A stretch of DNA of 64,000 bases. Source: Flavobacterium sp. Its GTDB lineage: Bacteria; Bacteroidota; Bacteroidia; Flavobacteriales; Flavobacteriaceae. Location of the stretch: the NCBI GenBank assembly GCA_021740105.1, contig JAIPAM010000002.1, positions 62,001-126,000 of the forward strand, written 5' to 3'. Each line of letters begins with the position of its first letter. The first letter of the stretch is position 1. The notes under the pieces are model-generated. The model was not told the origin of the DNA and ran no database searches. It was given only the letters and a program-made list of their open reading frames with translations. This document shows positions 48,394-57,894 of this stretch, in pieces. The position numbers and the translations under genes were made by a program.

Positions 48394-49020
48394 ATGGATT
48401 TATTTACTCCAGAAGAACAAGAAAAAGCATTTGAAGTGATTTCATTATCTGATGGAGAAATTTTATTTATGAGAAACTTCTTCACTCCTACTGAAGCTAA
48501 ACTCTACTTTGATTTGTTGCAAAACAATATTGACTGGAAACAAGAAGAAGTAAAGTTTTATGGGAAAACCTATCCTGTTCCAAGAAAAACCGCTTGGTAT
48601 GGTTATGAAGGTTTTAATTACTCGTATTCGGGAATTACTTGTTTTCCTGAAATTTGGACCAAAGAACTACTTGAAATTAAAAATGCAATTGAACAATTTA
48701 TCCCTACAGAAGATTTCACAAGTGTTTTATTAAATTTATACAACAACGGAAATGACAAAATGGGTTGGCATGCCGATGATGAAAAAGAGCTCGGTACCAA
48801 TCCAATAATCGCATCAGTAAGCCTAGGAGAAACTAGACGATTTGATATAAAACACAAACACAATAAAGATTTACAGTTTAAATTCGAATTAACCTCTGGT
48901 TCATTACTAATTATGAGAGGTGCTTTACAACACCATTGGGTTCACCAAATTCCCGCACAGAAAAAAGTAAAAAACCCTAGAATTAATTTGACTTTTAGAA
49001 CCATAAAAAAAAGCCTCTAG
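48394..49020 (+). CDS. AlkB-like 2OG-Fe(II) oxygenase
   Basis: 'NNGNDKMGWHADDEKELG', 'ASVSLGETRRFDIKHK', 'HHWVHQIPAQKKVKNPRINLTFR'. Confidence 0.92.
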   Translation: MDLFTPEEQEKAFEVISLSDGEILFMRNFFTPTEAKLYFDLLQNNIDWKQEEVKFYGKTYPVPRKTAWYGYEGFNYSYSGITCFPEIWTKELLEIKNAIEQFIPTEDFTSVLLNLYNNGNDKMGWHADDEKELGTNPIIASVSLGETRRFDIKHKHNKDLQFKFELTSGSLLIMRGALQHHWVHQIPAQKKVKNPRINLTFRTIKKSL

Positions 49021-49039
49021 ATAAATTTAGAGGCTTTTT
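49013..49039 (+). terminator. intrinsic terminator overlapping the AlkB-like stop codon
   Basis: GCCTCTA-GATAAATT-TAGAGGC-TTTTT. Confidence 0.8.
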
Positions 49040-49077
49040 AATTTTTTGAAAACTCAAAGAGAATAAACGATAGTTTT

Positions 49078-49752
49078 CTATAATGTATTTAAATAATTTA
49101 CTAATAGCAAAACACTAGAATCTTCAGTGAATTTTATTTTATTTTCTTTTAAAAACAACTCTAAAGAATCTTTATTATTAGGAAACAGTTTTAAAAAATC
49201 TGATTTTTTCTCCGGTAATTCGGTTAAACTATCTTGATTTTTAATATAATATTTGCTTTTATCAACAATATATTTTGCTGGTTTTTCCTCACCATAAGTT
49301 GAACCCGGTACATAGGGCGGTACATATTTAACTTTCTCTTTTTTATAAAGAATGTATTTAGAATCATTTGATTTAGTAAGAACCATTAAATATCCATCGT
49401 TTGACTTTTTATCAAAATTTTTAAAATACTTGTAGGTAAGATTATTAATGGTTAATTCACAATTTTCGTTTTTGTCCAAATAGTACAATTTACCATCTAC
49501 CTTAAATTCCATTTCTTCTTTAAAGGTATTGTAACGAATTGGAGGTGTGATTTCAGAAATACAAGTAAAAGTTGAGGAATAAAAAGTTTGATCTATATAT
49601 TGTGAACCTAAAACAGTAACGGATGATTCATCCGAAGTACTTGGGGTCATTGTAAGATAGTAATAGGAATTACTCACAGGTAAAGGGTTAACTTGACTCC
49701 AAGTATTTTGCAAACAAAATAAAAAGAAAGTAAACAGCAATTTTTTGAACAT
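49078..49752 (-). CDS. hypothetical secreted protein
   Basis: 224 aa with signal peptide (MFKKLLFTFFLFCLQNTWSQ). Confidence 0.65.
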   Translation of the reverse strand: MFKKLLFTFFLFCLQNTWSQVNPLPVSNSYYYLTMTPSTSDESSVTVLGSQYIDQTFYSSTFTCISEITPPIRYNTFKEEMEFKVDGKLYYLDKNENCELTINNLTYKYFKNFDKKSNDGYLMVLTKSNDSKYILYKKEKVKYVPPYVPGSTYGEEKPAKYIVDKSKYYIKNQDSLTELPEKKSDFLKLFPNNKDSLELFLKENKIKFTEDSSVLLLVNYLNTL

Positions 49753-49993
49753 AATAAGAGGGGTTAATTATAAATTTTTCAAATTTACAAATTAATTTAT
49801 TTAATACACTTCATAAAAATAATTATTAATTGAGTTAGAAAGAAAAATTATTTTCAATGCAAACCAGCTTAAACTTATACCTCTACAAATCGAAATAAAA
49901 TGGGGAATTATTATGCTTATAGTATATTGTTAGAGTATTAAATTTATTAGCACCATTGACACTTCAAATGTTTTTGAAAAAATAGTATAAAAA

Positions 49994-50019
49994 GCTTCTA
50001 GATTTCTTTAGAGGCTTTT
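49994..50019. terminator. terminator hairpin of TPR gene (CCTCTAGA family)
   Basis: GCTTCTA-GATTTCTT-TAGAGGC-TTTT; minus strand gives U-run too. Confidence 0.75.
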
Positions 50020-50052
50020 GGTTTAACTAATAAAAAAAACTTTTCATCAATC

Positions 50053-50751
50053 TTATGACTTTATTTTTTCTTGGTATTCGTCTAAGATTTTTATGGCCTT
50101 AACCGACTGCAAAAGTTTAACTTTATTAAGGGCTGTTAGCCGATCATAAGTCGTTTTAAAACCACTAATTTGAATAGCTTTAAGATAATTTTTCTCAGCA
50201 CTTTTAAATCGTTCAAAATATTCATCTATTTTTCCTCGTGCCAAATAACCGTCAACTGAAGAAAATGTCATTAATTGGTTCGCATAGATTTGCGCTTTTT
50301 TTTCACTTCCGCCAAAAAGTCCAGGCACTTGCAGGTAATACTCAATCAATGCCCAACGAGCCTCAAGATGATTAGATTTCAAACTTATAGCTTTTTCGAA
50401 TGCGTCCTTCATATCACCAATCAATCGAATGGCAACCCATTTTCCTCCGGCTTGCGATTTTAAACCCAATGCGCCTCCATATTTATAATAAAAATTAGCT
50501 TCATTAGGTTTCAATTTCATTAGCATCTGATAATAATAAATGGCTTTATCTAAATTATTTAATTGAACTGAAATATCACCAAGGTGTTCAATAGATTTTA
50601 AATGATTAGGAGAATCTTTAAGTTCGTTTTCAAAAAGTGGCTTTGCTAAAGCATATTTTTCCTGATAAAACAGCTTTTCCGCTTTCTCAAAATTGGTTTG
50701 AGAGAAAGATAATAAAGGAATTAAAAATAGTACTAAACAGTATTTTTTCAT
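50053..50751 (-). CDS. TPR-repeat secreted protein
   Basis: Likely start at MKKYCLVLFLIPLLSFSQ (50751) rather than 50784; TPR-like 'HLGDISVQLNNLDKAIYYYQMLMKLKPNEANFYYKYGGA'. Confidence 0.8.
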   Translation of the reverse strand: MKKYCLVLFLIPLLSFSQTNFEKAEKLFYQEKYALAKPLFENELKDSPNHLKSIEHLGDISVQLNNLDKAIYYYQMLMKLKPNEANFYYKYGGALGLKSQAGGKWVAIRLIGDMKDAFEKAISLKSNHLEARWALIEYYLQVPGLFGGSEKKAQIYANQLMTFSSVDGYLARGKIDEYFERFKSAEKNYLKAIQISGFKTTYDRLTALNKVKLLQSVKAIKILDEYQEKIKS

Positions 50752-50917
50752 AAAAAAACAATTGAAATTATCTAAAAAAAACAAAGGTATGTTTTTAAAT
50801 GGATTTTGTAAAAAAAGTTAATCCAGAAATTTATTTCTTGCGATCGACATCAAACAATTTTTCTAATCAGATTAAAGAGTATCTTGAAAATAAAATTCTA
50901 GAATTGTACTAAAAAAA

Positions 50918-50943
50918 CCTCTAGATTTCTCTAGAGGCTTTTG
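50918..50943. terminator. terminator hairpin (CCTCTAGA family) 3' of the symporter gene
   Basis: CCTCTAGA-TTTC-TCTAGAGG, minus strand followed by T7. Confidence 0.8.
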
Positions 50944-51042
50944 GTTTAAGTGACCGCTATTGACTTATTCTCAAATAAAAAAATAGAATTTCTAGCCAAT
51001 TTTATTGAAAATAGGCTTTGAAAATCTATATGAAATAGTTAT

Positions 51043-52272
51043 TTAATCATTTTCAAAAGGTTTTTGAAGATGGATTGATTCTCCTTCACTTTTTGATATT
51101 ACAATCGTTGCAACCCCATTACCAATAAAATTGGTGATCGCTCTTGCTTCGCTCATAAATTTATCGACGCCCAATAAAAATGCTAAACCTTCTAAAGGTA
51201 TTTTATGGATTGCCGTAAGTGTTGATGCTAAAACTATAAAACCACTTCCTGTAACCCCAGCCGCCCCTTTAGAAGTGATCATTAATAATCCAATGATGGT
51301 GAAAATTTCACCTAATGAAAGTTGAACATTGTACAATTGTGCCAAAAATATTATTGCCATTGAAAGATAAATGGAGGTTCCGTCTAGGTTAAAGGAATAT
51401 CCCGTTGGAACAACAAGCCCCACAACAGATTTACTACAACCAATCTTTTCTAATTTATCCATTAAATTCGGTAATGCAGCTTCGGAGGAAGATGTTCCAA
51501 GAACTATAAGTAACTCCTCTTTAATGTATTTTATAAAATGCCAAATGTTTATTTTAAAATATTTTAATATTCCTCCTAATACAAGAAATATAAAAATAAA
51601 CATAGTTACATAAACCGTAAGCATCAATTTTCCAAGTGGAATTAGGGTGTGCAATCCAAATTTTCCCACTGTATAAGCCATTCCTCCAAATGCACCAATT
51701 GGAGCAAGATACATGACATATTTTAGGGCTTTAAAAACAACCTTAGAACATTTATATAAAAAAGCAACTATTTGCTCTCTTTTACCATGATAGTTCAACA
51801 GTATACCAACTATTATTGCAACAAATAATACTTGAAGAGTTGCATTGTTCATGAAAAATGATCCCCAATTAAATCCTTCACTTGAACTTTGAGTATATTT
51901 ACTCGCGTCTTGAATGTCTAAACCTGTCTTGTCAATTTTTCCAGGTTGAGCCAAATAGCCAACTACAATTCCAATGGCTAAAGCTAAAGTTGAAACTACT
52001 TCAAAATAGAGTAATGATTTAACTCCAATTCTGCCTACTTTTTTTAAATCGCCCATTCCTCCTATTCCTAATACAATAGTTAGAAATATTATTGGAATAA
52101 TAAAGAGTTTGATGATACTAATAAATCCATCGCCCACCACCTTCATTTGGACTCCATTATCCGGAAAGTAATGGCCAACAAAAATACCTATCAAAATTGC
52201 AATTAAAACCCAAAAGGTCAAATTTGAAATAATAGAAAAGAAAATCTTATTCGCTTTTGAAGCAGTCTTCAT
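51043..52272 (-). CDS. dicarboxylate/amino acid:cation (Na+ or H+) symporter (DAACS family)
   Basis: 'IIPIIFLTIVLGIGGMGDLKKVGRIG', 'TSSSEAALPNLMDKLEKIG', 'VVPTGYSFNLDGTSIYLS'. Confidence 0.95.
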   Translation of the reverse strand: MKTASKANKIFFSIISNLTFWVLIAILIGIFVGHYFPDNGVQMKVVGDGFISIIKLFIIPIIFLTIVLGIGGMGDLKKVGRIGVKSLLYFEVVSTLALAIGIVVGYLAQPGKIDKTGLDIQDASKYTQSSSEGFNWGSFFMNNATLQVLFVAIIVGILLNYHGKREQIVAFLYKCSKVVFKALKYVMYLAPIGAFGGMAYTVGKFGLHTLIPLGKLMLTVYVTMFIFIFLVLGGILKYFKINIWHFIKYIKEELLIVLGTSSSEAALPNLMDKLEKIGCSKSVVGLVVPTGYSFNLDGTSIYLSMAIIFLAQLYNVQLSLGEIFTIIGLLMITSKGAAGVTGSGFIVLASTLTAIHKIPLEGLAFLLGVDKFMSEARAITNFIGNGVATIVISKSEGESIHLQKPFEND

Positions 52273-52290
52273 TTATTAGGAGGTTGATTA

Positions 52291-53559
52291 TTAAAAAACT
52301 AATTGAAAACTAAATTGAGCAATTAAGGTTTTCACATTTTCATTCGCGTTCGTAGTAGCATTAAATTGTTCCTTATTTAGCGAAGTAACAGAGGATTGAA
52401 CTTTTAAATTATTTCCTTTTATGTATTTTGTAATCCCCATTGTAAACGCATCTTGATTTGCTAGCAAAGAAGAAGCTTTATTAAATTCTTTAGTTAATTT
52501 TTCAAATTTAAAATCTAGTGAAAGACCTGATTTAGAAACATAACCGCCTTGAATATTAAACCCATTTCCTAGAACCAAATAGTTGCTAATTTCCGTCATA
52601 TACAATGGTACCGTAGCTGTAGAATTAATAAAAGTACCTTCAAGAGATGCTGCAGATGTATTTACATATTCCCCTAATAATGAATACCCTCTATATTTAA
52701 TTAGAATATCACCGTATGATTTTCTTAAATCGGGTAACTTTTGTTTGAAAGTACTATCGTAGAACATAAAGTCACCATGTCCTTCTCCTACTCTATTACT
52801 GGCACCGTTGTTAAAACTAAAAGCCGCACCTGCAAGAATTTTTATTTTATCTTCATGTAATAAATCTGCAATGTAACCATCATTTCCTGGTTTAAAATTA
52901 CCTAAAGGAAGTAAATCAATTCGACCTCCATATTTTAAACCGCCTTTATCAACATCAATTGAATTATTACCAAAAGAATTGACTCCGTCACCAGAAGTAA
53001 TTGCAAATTTTGGCTTAATAATAAATGATTTGCTACCCCATTGACTTTCTAAAAACATCCCAAATTCTCGACCTGTATTACTGAACTCAGAACTAAAAAT
53101 TCCACGATCCGCAAATTGAAGTTTATCTTCATAAAAAGTCATTTCTCTATTGTTAGTAAATGTTTGTTTTTGTCCAAAACTAATTTTAATATTTTGAGTC
53201 GGTGAATAGGCGATCCATGCATCCAAAAGGGGTTTCCCGTTGCTAAAATTATTTTGCAATAAAAAAGAAACTTTCTCTTTGTACATACTCCCTGAAATAG
53301 ACAAAAAAGCATTTCTTGCATTCATATAATTTCTAGCAACAGCTCCATCTGTTTTTTCATATTTAATAGCACTTTGAATAAATCCACTTATATTGAATTT
53401 ATAATCACCATCATTAACATTAAAACCTAAGCCGTCACCCAACTGAAACTCTTTTGAATCCGTTTTGATTTCAATTTGAGCCGAACAAGCAAATCCTAAA
53501 AACATTACTAATGCCGAAGCAAGTGCATTTAATTTCATTTTTGTATTATATTTTTTCAT
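52291..53559 (-). CDS. phosphate-selective-porin-like (OprO/P-type) outer-membrane protein
   Basis: 422 aa, signal peptide, 'GFIQSAIKYEKTD', 'ISFGQKQTFTNNREM'; paralog of 55095-56408. Confidence 0.75.
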   Translation of the reverse strand: MKKYNTKMKLNALASALVMFLGFACSAQIEIKTDSKEFQLGDGLGFNVNDGDYKFNISGFIQSAIKYEKTDGAVARNYMNARNAFLSISGSMYKEKVSFLLQNNFSNGKPLLDAWIAYSPTQNIKISFGQKQTFTNNREMTFYEDKLQFADRGIFSSEFSNTGREFGMFLESQWGSKSFIIKPKFAITSGDGVNSFGNNSIDVDKGGLKYGGRIDLLPLGNFKPGNDGYIADLLHEDKIKILAGAAFSFNNGASNRVGEGHGDFMFYDSTFKQKLPDLRKSYGDILIKYRGYSLLGEYVNTSAASLEGTFINSTATVPLYMTEISNYLVLGNGFNIQGGYVSKSGLSLDFKFEKLTKEFNKASSLLANQDAFTMGITKYIKGNNLKVQSSVTSLNKEQFNATTNANENVKTLIAQFSFQLVF

Positions 53560-55090
53560 TGGTTAAGTATCTATAAATTGGTAATTCTTGATTTTTTTTA
53601 ACTTTTAGAGTTTCAAATTTGACAAATCCATTTTCACTTTCGGGCTCCAAAACTTCTGTTGCCATCTTTGAATTTTTTTGATCTAAATAGACAATAAATG
53701 TTCCTTTTGGAAAAGATTTTTCTATAGTGGAAACGCTTGTCTCCGCTTTCTGTGAATTATATCCTTCTTCTTCATCTGGATTAATGTATATAGATGAAAT
53801 GGTATAAGATTCAACTTTTATTTTTTTATCTTCAGTAAGTTCTTCTATATTCAATCCTAAAATAATTAATTTATCAACAAGGAATTTTTGCTCCGGAAGT
53901 ATTAAGTAGGCAGATGGTCTTTTTCTTTCTAAAACAGGTGTGCATTTTAAAGCATTATTGACCTTGACCTCCAAAGAAATTTCTGAATTATCTTTTAAAC
54001 TAATTGCCCTAATTGTTTGTTTTTCTTGCGGTTTATTCGCAATAACAACTAAATTCTCCGGTTTTGAATTGTTGGAAATTTTTAGTACTTCTTTTATATT
54101 CAAAGTATCGTCATAAACTGTTTTTAGAAATGAAGTAGCAATTAAAAAGGTAGTGTTTATTCTTCTTTTAAATGATGTTTTATGCAGGTTCACTCCACGA
54201 ATTTCTATTAATGAAGAAATACAATTGGTTAAAGCATAAGAAGTAGTACTTGATCTTGCTTCTGTGGTACATTGATTAAAATGAACTTCATTATTTTGCT
54301 TTACACTAGCGATGTAGTCTCTATAAATAAAATGATTAGAATCTAATACTTTTTTTGCATTTTCAACAAACACATTCTTAGTGTAATCTCTTAAATTTTG
54401 AGGAAGATTCAAGTTCCCAGAATACATAAACATCGCATCATATATTGAGCTAATTCCATCAGTTCCAAGCAATCCAAATTCTTTTCTAAAGGGACGGTAT
54501 TCATGAAAATCAACTGCTACTTCAGCCCCAAAATCACTAAATGCTTTTTTCAAGAAATTACTTTCTTTACAAATCAATTTTACTTGGTCTCTATTTAAAT
54601 CCAATCCATTGGCAGCATAACGATCGAGTTTTTCATAACCATCTATATTCGCCATTGGAACAATTGAAAGGGTTATTTTATCTAATAAATAAGTATATTT
54701 AGGATCGTTAAGTATTTTATCTATTAGGAAAAGCATGGTTTCAGTTCCGGCAGGTTCATCACCATGAAGACCTCCTTGAAACCAAACTTTAATTTTTTCG
54801 TTCCCATTGTCTTTATTCAAAACAACCATTGGTATTTTCTTATTTTTTTGGCTTTCACCAATAAATGTTAGAGAAATTTCTTTTGGATGTTCTGCAACCA
54901 ACTTATTTAGATAAAGCATCATATCATCATAATTGGTAAACCCTTTTTTTGAGAAGGAAGGGGTGTGAATATCCAATTCGGAATCTGGAAAAAACTTTTT
55001 TGTTATTTCATCATTTTGCGGATTGAATTGTCCAAACATTGGAAAAACAATCAGATTTAAAAAAACCAATAATTTGATTTTATTTATCAT
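53546..55090 (-). CDS. M14 family zinc carboxypeptidase
   Basis: 'WFQGGLHGDEPAGTETML' (HxxE), 'NGLDLNRDQ', 'VDFHEYRPF'. Confidence 0.92.
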   Translation of the reverse strand: MINKIKLLVFLNLIVFPMFGQFNPQNDEITKKFFPDSELDIHTPSFSKKGFTNYDDMMLYLNKLVAEHPKEISLTFIGESQKNKKIPMVVLNKDNGNEKIKVWFQGGLHGDEPAGTETMLFLIDKILNDPKYTYLLDKITLSIVPMANIDGYEKLDRYAANGLDLNRDQVKLICKESNFLKKAFSDFGAEVAVDFHEYRPFRKEFGLLGTDGISSIYDAMFMYSGNLNLPQNLRDYTKNVFVENAKKVLDSNHFIYRDYIASVKQNNEVHFNQCTTEARSSTTSYALTNCISSLIEIRGVNLHKTSFKRRINTTFLIATSFLKTVYDDTLNIKEVLKISNNSKPENLVVIANKPQEKQTIRAISLKDNSEISLEVKVNNALKCTPVLERKRPSAYLILPEQKFLVDKLIILGLNIEELTEDKKIKVESYTISSIYINPDEEEGYNSQKAETSVSTIEKSFPKGTFIVYLDQKNSKMATEVLEPESENGFVKFETLKVKKNQELPIYRYLTNEKI

Positions 55091-55094
55091 AATA

Positions 55095-56408
55095 TTAAAA
55101 TGAAAAAGTTGTAATTAATCTGGTTAAAAATTCATTTCCATTTATCAAATTTCCATTTACATCATTGGATCCTGGTTTGGCATTAATATAGGTGAAATCC
55201 AATTGAATTTTAGCTCCATAATTTCGTGCCAAATATTTCGTAATTCCGAGGGTATAAAAATTAGAACGATTGTAAAAAGTTCCATTATTTAAAAAAGAAT
55301 TGGTTTCAGGTTTCAAAAAGGCAACTCGACCATCAATTGAAAAAAGATTTTTAAAAACGTATCCGCTTTGTAAATTATATCCTTCACCAACCATCATTCT
55401 ACCTTTAACATAGCTATCCACATCTTGTATTCCATTAACAGTAAATACTGTAGAAGTGGTGCCATCTACACGAACCCTTTGAGTAATTCCGGCAGGTACC
55501 CTTGCAGAAGCATTTATATATTCTCCTAAAAGTGAAAAACCTCTATATTTAAATAAAAAATCGACTCCATATTTCATATAATCGGGTAACAATTCATTGT
55601 TCAGATTGTCTAAATATAATATGGTTCCACTTTCACTTCCTCTTCTATCGCTAATTCCAACATTATAACTGTAGTTGGCTCCAATTACAAATTTTGGGGT
55701 CAATTCTCTTTCTATATCCGCTTGACGGTATTGTCCGAAATTATTGAACAAACCAAAAGGTAAATAATCAATTCGTCCACCATATTTAAATCCTCCATGG
55801 TCTTTACCAAAAACATTAATTCCATCTCCATTAGTAATTGCAAACTCCGGTTTAATATAAGATTGCTTGGATATTTTATAGGAAGACTCTGCAAAAAAAC
55901 CAAATTCACGAATTGAAGCAAAAGCTCCAGATATTGGACTTCGCTCTACAAGCTGTAAAGTGTTGGAACGCATTCCAAGTTCACGATTATCAGTAAAAGT
56001 TCCTTTTTGTCCGAAAGTAAGTTTTATTCTTTTTGTAATATCATAAGCGATCCAAGCATCAAAAACCAGGCTTCCTATTGATGCATCACCTTCACCACCT
56101 CCCGTTAAATCAAGCTGTAAACGATAAGATATTTTTTCTTTTTTTGAACTCCCTGAAAAATTCAATCGAGCTCTTCTCATTCTCATTCTATTGTATAATG
56201 AAGAATCATTGTTGTCTAAGTATTTTTTACTATCAATGTAGGGCTGAAGATATCCAGAAATTTCCATTTTATAATTATTATCATTACCTGAAAATTCCAA
56301 TCCCTCTCCAAATTTATATTTGTTGAGAACTATTTCTTGTGCATTTGAAAGTTGTGTAACCAAAAGCATTAAAATACTTAAAGCTAGAATCTTTATAAGT
56401 TTCTTCAT
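55095..56408 (-). CDS. phosphate-selective-porin-like outer-membrane protein (paralog)
   Basis: Likely start at MKKLIKILALSILML (56408) not 56459; 'GYLQPYIDSKKYLDN', 'LTFGQKGTFTDNRELG'. Confidence 0.75.
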   Translation of the reverse strand: MKKLIKILALSILMLLVTQLSNAQEIVLNKYKFGEGLEFSGNDNNYKMEISGYLQPYIDSKKYLDNNDSSLYNRMRMRRARLNFSGSSKKEKISYRLQLDLTGGGEGDASIGSLVFDAWIAYDITKRIKLTFGQKGTFTDNRELGMRSNTLQLVERSPISGAFASIREFGFFAESSYKISKQSYIKPEFAITNGDGINVFGKDHGGFKYGGRIDYLPFGLFNNFGQYRQADIERELTPKFVIGANYSYNVGISDRRGSESGTILYLDNLNNELLPDYMKYGVDFLFKYRGFSLLGEYINASARVPAGITQRVRVDGTTSTVFTVNGIQDVDSYVKGRMMVGEGYNLQSGYVFKNLFSIDGRVAFLKPETNSFLNNGTFYNRSNFYTLGITKYLARNYGAKIQLDFTYINAKPGSNDVNGNLINGNEFLTRLITTFSF

Positions 56409-56430
56409 TTTTATAACTGACTTTATCAAA

Positions 56431-57732
56431 TTAATTTCTAAGATTCCAAGAGCTGTCAACTCTCAATCCATCAATAATAACATTTGGAGAATTGACATTG
56501 TCTTGTCTAAGTACTACTCTGCCTGGAAGGATATCAACTGAAGAAGTGTCTTCAATTCCAATAGTTGAAACTGTTGGCTCAGCCAAATAGCTTGATGTCG
56601 TATCAAAGATATACAAACTTGTTTCGTCACGACCAACGTTTCCGTTAGCATTAGTAACAGTTGAATTAACAATTTTATATTTAATAACCACCAGATAAGT
56701 TGTTCCATAATCATAAGAATTAGTGGTATATCTATTGGTTAAATTAGCAGCAAATCCAAATTTGAATTTAGCTGGATTGGTTGGATCTTGATTAATCATT
56801 AGTTTACCTCTGTAAGCGGTGTCTGCAATATCATTATTACCAAAGCCAAAAAAGTATTGATCAATACACAATGGAGAAGCAGCTGCTTTTACAAGAAAAG
56901 AAGCATATACAGTTCCAGAGGTTACAGAGGTAAACTGCAACGAAATATCTTGACCAATGCTGGTAACGCTAGCGGCATTTCCTATTCCAGAACCATAATA
57001 ATTTGGAAAAGTAAGTCCAGGTGAGGTAGTTAATATTGGGTTAGTCGTACTGCTACTGTGTGCAACCCATCCATTTGCTGTTAAAGCAGTTCCTGCTGCA
57101 ACATCAAAATTATCTGAAGCAATATTGGAAGATGGAATATTTGCGGTAACCGTAAAAGTGGCGGTAACTGTTCCTGAAGCAAAGGTTCCAAAAGCAGCTT
57201 GAGTAGCAGTAATCGTTGAAACACCAGCTCCAACTACAGTAACTGTTGTCCCGTTGATTGTTGCTACAGCTGTATTACTACTAGAAAAGGAAAATGCGCC
57301 ACCACTATTTGAGGTAGGTGGAGTCAATTGAAATGGAAGACTTCCCGCCATTTTTGATGGAATAGTGAAAGAGCCAATAGTTGGTGGTTGTAATTGAGAA
57401 ACAGTGAATGTCGCAGTTACCGATCCTTTACCATAACCAGCATCTGCAGCCTGAGTAGCAGTTATTGTTGTAGTTCCAATTCCAACAACCGTTACAGTTG
57501 ATCCGCTAATTGCTGCAATTGAAGGATCTGCACTAGTGTAGGTGAAAGCTCCAGCACTATTTGAGGTGGGTGGATTAAGTAAAAAAGGTAAACTACCCAT
57601 TTGCTTTGCAGGTACAGTAAATGTTCCAATTGTGGGTGGAAATGGACTTACATCTTCAGTCGTACACGATAGAATACATGATATTAAAAATAAAAAAGAA
57701 AAAGAGACTAATAATTTATTGAAAACTTTCAT
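56431..57732 (-). CDS. lipoprotein with two Ig-like repeats and a C-terminal domain shared with 58923-59960
   Basis: Lipobox 'LISCILSC'; tandem 'PPTIG.FT.P.K..GSLPF.L.PPTSNS.GAF'. Confidence 0.8.
   Translation of the reverse strand: MKVFNKLLVSFSFLFLISCILSCTTEDVSPFPPTIGTFTVPAKQMGSLPFLLNPPTSNSAGAFTYTSADPSIAAISGSTVTVVGIGTTTITATQAADAGYGKGSVTATFTVSQLQPPTIGSFTIPSKMAGSLPFQLTPPTSNSGGAFSFSSSNTAVATINGTTVTVVGAGVSTITATQAAFGTFASGTVTATFTVTANIPSSNIASDNFDVAAGTALTANGWVAHSSSTTNPILTTSPGLTFPNYYGSGIGNAASVTSIGQDISLQFTSVTSGTVYASFLVKAAASPLCIDQYFFGFGNNDIADTAYRGKLMINQDPTNPAKFKFGFAANLTNRYTTNSYDYGTTYLVVIKYKIVNSTVTNANGNVGRDETSLYIFDTTSSYLAEPTVSTIGIEDTSSVDILPGRVVLRQDNVNSPNVIIDGLRVDSSWNLRN
57139..57639 (-). repeat. two ~84-aa tandem Ig-like coding repeats
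   Basis: PPTIGTFTVPAKQMGSLPFLLNPPTSNSAGAF... / PPTIGSFTIPSKMAGSLPFQLTPPTSNSGGAF... Confidence 0.85.
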
Positions 57733-57894
57733 TGTTTTGATGATTTAGAAGTAATTATTATTTGCTTTATTATTATTATACCATTTAAAGCAACTGTTAA
57801 AAAAAACAAATATATATAAATAATTAACATATAATAATTTTTTGTAATCTTGTAAATAGATTTTACCAACACCTACAAAAAAAATACTAGTTTC

